A DNA stretch of 32,704 nt from Salegentibacter maritimus (GTDB taxonomy: Bacteria > Bacteroidota > Bacteroidia > Flavobacteriales > Flavobacteriaceae), in NCBI RefSeq assembly GCF_016236915.1, contig NZ_JAEHOK010000030.1:1-32704 (forward strand), written 5' to 3'. Position 1 is the first letter of the stretch. Each line of letters begins with the position of its first letter. Under the pieces are notes generated by a model, which worked only from the letters and a program-made list of their open reading frames with translations, ran no database searches and was not told where the DNA came from. The position numbers were made by a program, and so were the translations under genes. Positions 28,070 through 32,704 of this stretch are shown here, one piece after another.

Positions 28070-28609
28070 TTATTTTTTTCGTTTATAATGTCTCTGCGAT
28101 ATTTGATTTAGAAATGTTTTTGTTTCAATTAACTCAAATTTCAATTCGTTAGGTAATTCTCCAAAAAGTGAAGAACCGCCGCCTAGTAAAATTGGAATAG
28201 TTGTTAATAGCATTTCATCAATTAAATCTGCTTTTAAAAAATTTCTAATTGTTTTTCCTCCATCAATATATAATCTTTCATATCCTTTTTTATGAATTTG
28301 CCCTAAAATTTCGGTTAAAGTTCCATGGACTAAAAAAGCCTTGTCTTTATGAGATTCAGGTATTTCTTTCAATTTGTTACTTAACACAAAAACAGGTTTG
28401 TTATATGGCCATGGAACATTAAATCCAATTACAGTTTCAAATGTATTTCGCCCCATAATAAGTGCGTCAATCCCATTCGTAAATTGCAAATATCCCATAT
28501 CGTCATTGTTGGGATTTGGAACGGAATGCAACCAATCAATTCCTCCATTTTTATCAGCTATATAACCGTCTAAACTTGTTGCGATAAATATGCTATTTTT
28601 CTTGCTCAT
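28070..28609 (-). CDS. Dihydrofolate-reductase-family protein (RibD C-terminal-like)
   Basis: 179 residues. The fold is shown by SLDGYIAD (12-19), the MGRNTFET loop (about 52-59) that contacts NADPH, the IDGGKTIRNFLKADLIDE segment and the LLGGGSSLFGELP end. Stand-alone members of this family (YwjB/YyaP type) are NADPH-dependent reductases of unknown substrate rather than housekeeping DHFR. The gene directly abuts an IS30-type scar on its upstream side, so its original promoter may have been altered. Confidence 0.92.
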   Translation of the reverse strand: MSKKNSIFIATSLDGYIADKNGGIDWLHSVPNPNNDDMGYLQFTNGIDALIMGRNTFETVIGFNVPWPYNKPVFVLSNKLKEIPESHKDKAFLVHGTLTEILGQIHKKGYERLYIDGGKTIRNFLKADLIDEMLLTTIPILLGGGSSLFGELPNELKFELIETKTFLNQISQRHYKRKK

Positions 28610-28673
28610 TAAGTCTTTCGCATTGCTGGATTAAATGTTCTAACGCAACAAAGTCTTATTAAAAGTTGCGTGG

Positions 28674-28835
28674 TCAAATATAATTTTTTCCTTCAAGACA
28701 TATCATTTCTTGCGGTGTATTGTACCCCAATGTTTCTCTAGCCCTGTTCTTGAGTTTATTCTGAATAATTTTCAATATTTTATTTACTTTATAAACTGCC
28801 TTTTGATTATTCAGCTTGTGGCTTACTAAAAACAA
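28674..28835 (-). pseudogene. C-terminal remnant of an IS30-type transposase
   Basis: Reading the minus strand from about 28835 to a TGA at 28676-28674 gives an open stretch ending KLKNRARETLGYNTPQEMI, closely like the NxRPRKxLGxxTPxE ending of IS30-family transposases. The catalytic N-terminal and central parts are absent, and no start is present. The following bases (about 28630-28673) contain TTGTTGCGTT on the minus strand and could be the old element end. This is a dead scar, not a working gene. Confidence 0.65.
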
Positions 28836-28879
28836 AGTCCCTAAGAGGCATAAATTCCCTATAGTCTTGAATTCAGTAA

Positions 28880-29458
28880 TTATTTTAAACCTGCCCCCAA
28901 TAAAGATATTTTTTCTAAGTATTTCTTCCGAAAATCGGGACTGGAATTTTTAACCGGGGAGATGTAAGTTACTTTTACAGGAGTAATTCCGCAAAACTGC
29001 AAAGTACCCTTTTTAAACTGATTTATGGCCGGGCTTTTCATAAATAGAGAATCGTACCATTTTGGCGTATCGGCAGTAATAATTAAACGTGCCGATTTTC
29101 CTTTTAAGAGCTTTTCGGGAAAAGCTTTACCCTTAACCGGTTGATAAGTGATTCCCGGAAGAAATGTTCTATCAATAAAGCCTTTCATTATAGCCGGATA
29201 CCCATACCACCACATTGGAAATATCCATACAATATGATCAGCTTTTTTTATCTTGTCAATTGCCTTAAGCAAATCGGGTTCCAGGTCCATTCTCTTGCGG
29301 TAACCAAATTTTAAATTAGGTTCAAAGTCTAATTCAGAAATATTAATTTGGCTCAAGACTGCATCTGTGTTACCTACACCTTTTGAATAAGCCTTTGATA
29401 ATGCGTAATTAAAACTCTCTTTATCGGGATGCCCATTAATTATAAGTATTTGTTTCAT
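28880..29458 (-). CDS. NAD(P)H-dependent flavodoxin-fold oxidoreductase (KefF/NQO1-like)
   Basis: 192 residues, the usual size. The FMN phosphate site GHPDKESFNYAL (9-20) and the FMN ring segment FPMWWYGYPAIMKGFIDRTF (about 80-99) are diagnostic. These cytoplasmic flavoproteins reduce quinones or other electrophiles with NAD(P)H. It lies 61 bases downstream of a Crp/Fnr-type regulator on the same strand, so the pair may be co-transcribed and the regulator may control it. Confidence 0.94.
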   Translation of the reverse strand: MKQILIINGHPDKESFNYALSKAYSKGVGNTDAVLSQINISELDFEPNLKFGYRKRMDLEPDLLKAIDKIKKADHIVWIFPMWWYGYPAIMKGFIDRTFLPGITYQPVKGKAFPEKLLKGKSARLIITADTPKWYDSLFMKSPAINQFKKGTLQFCGITPVKVTYISPVKNSSPDFRKKYLEKISLLGAGLK

Positions 29459-29499
29459 CTATGTTCTATGTTTTTTTACAAAGAACCACACAACTAAGC

Positions 29500-29512
29500 T
29501 CCTTTAAAAGGA
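29500..29512. repeat. Small palindrome between regulator and oxidoreductase genes
   Basis: TCCTTT (29500-29505), one base, AAAGGA (29507-29512). It lies just after the regulator stop and 42 bases before the oxidoreductase start. It could be an operator; it is too short to be sure. Confidence 0.35.
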
Positions 29513-29519
29513 CATTTGT

Positions 29520-30083
29520 CTAATTTGAAATTGACTTTCTTATTCGGCTTAGATGTCTTTGGGTAATGCCTAAATAAGATGCGAGAAAGTTAAGGGGAAT
29601 AAACTGTAAATATTCTGGTTGGTTTTTAAGTAAGTCGCTATAACGCTTTTCGGCCGTTTCCTTTTGTAACAGGAAAATTCTTTTTTCCATTTTTATATAT
29701 TCCTGTTCTGCAATAAGTTTAAAAAACCGCAACCAATTGGTACTTGATTGCTCTAGTTTTAAAATCTCATTTCGAGATATTGTTAATATTTCAACATCGG
29801 TTAAAGCCTGAATATTTTCAACAGTTTTATTTTGAGATAAAAAAGAAGAATAAGCAGTTACAAACGAATTGGAAAATGTAAAACAATAGGTTACTTCTTC
29901 TTCTAAAGATGAATAGTAAAAAGATCTAAATAGCCCTGAAGCTACAAAGGCTACTTCTTTGCAAGTTTGCCCTTCCCGGATAAAAAAATCTCCTTTTTTA
30001 AACTTTTTATAGACTAGTTTATTTTCAAATACATCTATTTCATCTTTGGTTAGTACACCAAATTCTTCTAAATAATTCCTCAT
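29520..30083 (-). CDS. Crp/Fnr-family transcriptional regulator
   Basis: 187 residues. An N-terminal cyclic-nucleotide-binding-type beta-roll (about 20-115; KKGDFFIREGQTCKEVAFVASGLFRSFY) and a long dimer helix are followed by a shortened winged-helix end (about 150-187; PLNFLASYLGITQRHLSRIRK). No phosphate-binding RxS cAMP motif and no cysteine cluster for Fe-S are visible, so the signal is unknown. This compact form is common in Bacteroidota beside oxidoreductase genes. Confidence 0.92.
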   Translation of the reverse strand: MRNYLEEFGVLTKDEIDVFENKLVYKKFKKGDFFIREGQTCKEVAFVASGLFRSFYYSSLEEEVTYCFTFSNSFVTAYSSFLSQNKTVENIQALTDVEILTISRNEILKLEQSSTNWLRFFKLIAEQEYIKMEKRIFLLQKETAEKRYSDLLKNQPEYLQFIPLNFLASYLGITQRHLSRIRKSISN

Positions 30084-30428
30084 TTTTTATTACTTCCAAA
30101 GGATTATAGCGAAGGAAAAACTAACCTATTGCTACACCGTCTTTCTTTTAGGCTTCTAAAGTATAGAATCCAAACCAAACCCAAGCTATTTTTTTAGTAT
30201 ACTATTTTGGAGTTGCTCTTTTAGTTTGGCGAATGAAAATCTGATTTTGTTTCCCTCTGATTCGTGAAAAATAGCAAAATATAAACTCAGGACAATTCGT
30301 TGTTTTTGAGGTTCTATTTGCAAAGGCACCTACAGGGTTCAAAAACAACTAACAAGTAAACTTAAGTCATTATAAGATCGGATCTTTGATAGTTAATTTT
30401 ATTCCTTCTAAGTTTGCTTTTTTCAGCT
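30084..30428. other. Intergenic region with two inverted repeats
   Basis: 345 bases without a gene. GTTGTTTTTGA (30299-30309) pairs perfectly with TCAAAAACAAC (30339-30349) around 29 bases. A second palindrome AAGATC-G-GATCTT lies at 30374-30386, 43 bases beyond the YgiD-type stop. Neither has the T run of a plain terminator. Confidence 0.5.
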
Positions 30429-31259
30429 CTATTCAGATTCAATTTTCAAGGAAGTCATAGATAAAGAACCCCCAACAGGCTTGTCGTTGAATAAGCTTAC
30501 TTTTTCATTTTCTTCTTTCAATGCTAATGTATAAAGTAAGGGTAAATAATGTTCTGGTGTTGGAATGGCCAAATCAAAAGCTCTTCCTTGTGACTTGAAA
30601 TTGATAAGTTTTTGATGGTCTCCGCTTAAAATGTGTTCTTTCATCATTTCGTTAGCCTCTATTGCCCAATCGAAAGCATATTCTTCGTTTAGTTTGTTCC
30701 AGGCCACCCTACGCAAGTTGTGCACCATATTACCGCTTCCAATAATTAAAACGCCTTTATGGCGAAGGCTATTTAGCTCTTGAGCCAATTCGTAATGATA
30801 CTTTGCCGGTTTCGAATAATCAATGCTCATTTGTATTACTGGAATATCGGCATTTGGATATAAATGTTTGATTACGCTCCAAGCACCGTGGTCAAGTCCC
30901 CATTTATCATCTAATCCAACTTCTGTTTTAGTAATAATACTTTTGGTTTCTTGTGCAAGTTCTGGGCTTCCTTTTGCTGGATATTGAACGTCAAACAATG
31001 CTTGAGGAAAACCACCAAAATCGTGAATTGTCGGCGGATTTTCCATCGCAGTCACAAAGGTGCCTTTAGTTTCCCAATGTGCCGAAATACAAAGAATAGC
31101 ATTTGGTCGTACCAATTCTTTTCCCAATTTCTTAAATGCTGAAACAAATTCGTTTTCTTCAATGGCATTCATAGGGCTGCCATGACCTAAGAAAAGTACA
31201 GGCATTTTGCCTGTGTTACTCATTGATGAAGTTATTTTGCTTAAATCTTTTAAGTTCAT
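30429..31259 (-). CDS. ygiD: Class III extradiol dioxygenase of the YgiD (4,5-DOPA dioxygenase) family
   Basis: 276 residues, close to the family length. Metal-ligand and active-site histidines are in LGHGSPMN (His26), SAHW (His61), IHDFGGFP (His79), LDHGAW (His124), GSGNMVHNL (His180) and PTPEHYLPL near residue 237. The family opens catechol-type rings such as DOPA; bacterial YgiD proteins are usually annotated zinc- or iron-dependent. Residues 1-18 form an extra N-terminal piece before MPVLFLGHGSP, so Met19 or Met13 are alternative starts. A strong palindrome lies just upstream and may be its operator. Confidence 0.92.
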   Translation of the reverse strand: MNLKDLSKITSSMSNTGKMPVLFLGHGSPMNAIEENEFVSAFKKLGKELVRPNAILCISAHWETKGTFVTAMENPPTIHDFGGFPQALFDVQYPAKGSPELAQETKSIITKTEVGLDDKWGLDHGAWSVIKHLYPNADIPVIQMSIDYSKPAKYHYELAQELNSLRHKGVLIIGSGNMVHNLRRVAWNKLNEEYAFDWAIEANEMMKEHILSGDHQKLINFKSQGRAFDLAIPTPEHYLPLLYTLALKEENEKVSLFNDKPVGGSLSMTSLKIESE

Positions 31260-31271
31260 ATTTAAATTTTA

Positions 31272-31302
31272 TTAAAAGGTAAAACCTTTTAATTCAAAAA
31301 TA
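31272..31302 (-). promoter_or_regulatory. Candidate promoter with overlapping operator of ygiD
   Basis: A perfect inverted repeat with nine-base arms TTAAAAGGT (31272-31280) and ACCTTTTAA (31284-31292) and a three-base centre begins 13 bases before the start codon. Directly upstream on the minus strand is TATTTTTG (31302-31295), matching TAnnTTTG, so transcription would begin inside the repeat. The -33 element is poor. This is the geometry of a repressor-controlled promoter. Confidence 0.55.
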
Positions 31303-31456
31303 AGCCTCATTTATTTTTTGCTCTGAATCATTTCTCTTTTCTGTTCTAAAAATCTGGAATATAGGTGTTTCCTTACTAAATTACTAATTGGCTCAGAAAC
31401 AAAATTAGTAAACCCATACGGATAAAATCGCACAGAAAAAACTTTCACTATAAAGT

Positions 31457-31476
31457 ACCCCCATTTGTTAGGACAG
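31457..31476 (+). repeat. Left terminal inverted repeat of the IS3 element
   Basis: ACCCCCATTTGTTAGGACAG; matches the reverse complement of 32679-32698 at 15 of 20 bases, with the four mismatches in the middle and one at the outer base. Confidence 0.75.
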
Positions 31477-31510
31477 CTTTGCTGCTAAATTAAGTTCTAT
31501 TTTTCATTTA

Positions 31511-32341
31511 TCAAGCAGCCTTTCTTTTTTGGTTTAAATATCGGTTATAAGGTATTTCATTTTCTATTCCCTGGTGCCTTCTTTGGTGGTTGTAAAATTT
31601 AAAATAGGTATTGAGTTGTTGGTACAGATCTACTCCAGATTCTGGAGGATTTAAATAAATACTTTCGTACTTCACACTTCTCCAAAGCCTTTCTATAAAT
31701 ACATTATCGATAGCTCTTCCTTTTCCATCCATACTGAGTTTAATATTTTTAGATAGTACCCTGTGGGTAAAGATCTCTGAAGTAAACTGGCTTCCCTGAT
31801 CGGTATTAATGATCTCAGGAGTCCCATGGATTTCAATAGCTTCTTCTAAAGTTTCTTTACACCACTGGGCATCCATTGAATTGGACACAGACCAGTTAAG
31901 AACATAGCGACTATGCAGGTCTATGATGGCTACCAGATACATAAAACCTTTTCGCATAGGAATGTAAGTAATATCGATCGCCCAGACCTGATTGGGACGG
32001 TCTACTGTAAGATTCCGCAATAAATAAGGATACACCTTATGTTCTTTGTTTCGCCTGGAGGTATGTTTCCCGGGCATAATAGCTCTGAGTCCCATAATCC
32101 GGGAATAGAGACGTTCAATACGCTTTTTATTGACTTTATACCCTTTATCCAGGGTAAGCCAGGTATGCATTCTCCTGGCACCTTTAAAAGGATGATGGGT
32201 ATAATGTTCATCCATCAGGCGCATCAGTTCTAAATTAAGTTTACTTTCTCCACGAGGTCTATAATAGATTCCACTGCGGTGGATGTGCAATAGCTTGCAT
32301 TGCTGCTGGAGGCTGAGCTTGGAATGACCCTTGCATATCAT
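31511..32341 (-). CDS. IS3-family transposase OrfB (DDE integrase domain)
   Basis: 276 residues in the -1 frame relative to OrfA. An HTH_21-like segment (about 35-90, DEHYTHHPFKGARRMHTWL) precedes the rve integrase core with Asp123 (WAIDITYIP), Asp181 (NTDQGSQF) and Glu217 (FIERLWRSVKYE), a complete DDE triad. It is probably made as an OrfAB fusion of about 376 residues by frameshifting; the in-frame ATG at 32341 could also allow separate OrfB. Confidence 0.95.
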   Translation of the reverse strand: MICKGHSKLSLQQQCKLLHIHRSGIYYRPRGESKLNLELMRLMDEHYTHHPFKGARRMHTWLTLDKGYKVNKKRIERLYSRIMGLRAIMPGKHTSRRNKEHKVYPYLLRNLTVDRPNQVWAIDITYIPMRKGFMYLVAIIDLHSRYVLNWSVSNSMDAQWCKETLEEAIEIHGTPEIINTDQGSQFTSEIFTHRVLSKNIKLSMDGKGRAIDNVFIERLWRSVKYESIYLNPPESGVDLYQQLNTYFKFYNHQRRHQGIENEIPYNRYLNQKRKAA

Positions 32342-32364
32342 TGTTCGACGCTCTTCTAAAGGTT

Positions 32365-32640
32365 TTATCGCAAGGCGTTTTTTAAAAAATCATTCTCCAC
32401 TTTAAGCTCCCCAATCACCTTAAGAAGTTGGTCTTTCTTTTCCTCTTCTTCTGATTTTTTTGATTTTTCCCCTTTTGAAAAAACAGTATCGGCCTCATTT
32501 AGGAAATTGCGTTTCCAGGTATTGATCTGTTGTGGAGTAATCTCAAATTTTTGTGCTAGTTCCTTGACCGTTTGACGCTCTTTCAAGGCTTCAAGAACTA
32601 CTTTCGTTTTAAACTTTGAGGTAAATTTTCTTCGTGTCAT
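32365..32640 (-). CDS. IS3-family transposase OrfA (helix-turn-helix protein)
   Basis: 91 residues. An HTH_Tnp_1 domain (about 1-50; FKTKVVLEALKERQTVKELAQKF, then TPQQINTWKRNFL) binds the element ends, and a charged coiled-coil (about 55-88) serves dimerisation. The last codons overlap the slippery sequence used to reach OrfB. Confidence 0.94.
   Translation of the reverse strand: MTRRKFTSKFKTKVVLEALKERQTVKELAQKFEITPQQINTWKRNFLNEADTVFSKGEKSKKSEEEEKKDQLLKVIGELKVENDFLKNALR
32377..32383 (-). promoter_or_regulatory. Programmed -1 frameshift site (A AAA AAC)
   Basis: On the minus strand OrfA reads TTA AAA AAC GCC, which contains the canonical heptamer A-AAA-AAC in the correct phase. A -1 slip continues as CGC CTT GCG ATA without a stop into OrfB. 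This is the standard expression mode of IS3-family OrfAB transposase. Confidence 0.85.
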
Positions 32641-32678
32641 AATACAGTAAAATTAAGGTTATTTTTGAACTTAACTTA

Positions 32679-32698
32679 CTGTCCTAATTTTTGGGGGA
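32679..32698 (-). repeat. Right terminal inverted repeat of the IS3 element
   Basis: CTGTCCTAATTTTTGGGGGA on the plus strand; partner of 31457-31476. It lies 38 bases upstream of the OrfA start, so the element's promoter probably overlaps it. Confidence 0.75.
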
Positions 32699-32704
32699 TG
32701 ATCA

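Larger units (their letters stand above)
31457..32698 (-). mobile_element. IS3-family insertion sequence, about 1.24 kb
   Basis: Two overlapping-frame transposase genes lie between imperfect 20-base terminal inverted repeats at 31457-31476 and 32679-32698. The repeats share a CCCCCA block and TTAGGACAG, with 15 of 20 positions equal. Both genes are intact and the frameshift signal is canonical, so the copy looks functional. No target duplication could be recognised, and only six bases remain beyond the right repeat, so the exact right end is uncertain by a few bases. Confidence 0.85.

Noticed and set aside
1-32704. CRISPR arrays, tRNA or rRNA genes, toxin-antitoxin pairs and phage defence genes
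   Set aside because: I looked for regularly spaced repeats, cloverleaf-like segments and typical small gene pairs and found none that could be supported.

Overview
The window is AT-rich DNA from a member of the Bacteroidota, most likely a Flavobacteriaceae-type marine or environmental bacterium. The evidence is two SusC/SusD outer-membrane uptake pairs, an ECF-sigma/FecR/STN-SusC signalling cascade, a PafA-family phosphatase, lipoprotein signals, and a promoter of the Bacteroidota form (TTTG, 20 bases, TAnnTTTG) in front of glpD. Genus cannot be fixed from the sequence.

Layout. Positions 1-8442 (minus strand) hold a complete surface-signalling uptake unit, read as ECF sigma factor, FecR anti-sigma, STN-bearing SusC and SusD lipoprotein, followed by a Tat-exported Gfo/Idh/MocA oxidoreductase that runs off the left edge. 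Positions 8869-18146 form a phosphoester and glycerol block: an exported calcineurin-like phosphoesterase (minus), a tight glpD-glpK-glpF-pafA operon (plus), an exported SGNH esterase (plus) and, convergent across a bidirectional terminator, a glycerophosphodiester phosphodiesterase lipoprotein (minus). Positions 18517-23599 hold a second SusCD pair without STN or sigma control. After an 831-base non-coding stretch comes a DeoR/GlpR-type repressor (24431-25192, minus), divergent from a VIT1/CCC1-type metal transporter. Positions 26502-31259 are a run of small, apparently unrelated minus-strand genes: a membrane protein, DUF1697, a DHFR-like reductase, a flavodoxin-fold oxidoreductase with a Crp/Fnr-type regulator, and a YgiD-type dioxygenase. 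An IS30-type transposase scar interrupts this run. The right edge carries a nearly complete IS3-family element with a canonical -1 frameshift signal.

How the genes may work together. The central block reads as an outside-in route for phospholipid head groups. The exported SGNH esterase could deacylate, the GDPD lipoprotein would release glycerol 3-phosphate, PafA would remove the phosphate outside the cytoplasm, GlpF would admit glycerol, GlpK would re-phosphorylate it and GlpD would feed it to central metabolism. No glycerol-3-phosphate transporter is visible, which fits the presence of an exported phosphatase inside the glp operon. Enzyme assignments are strong. The joint pathway, the SusCD substrates and the role of the DeoR protein are inference.
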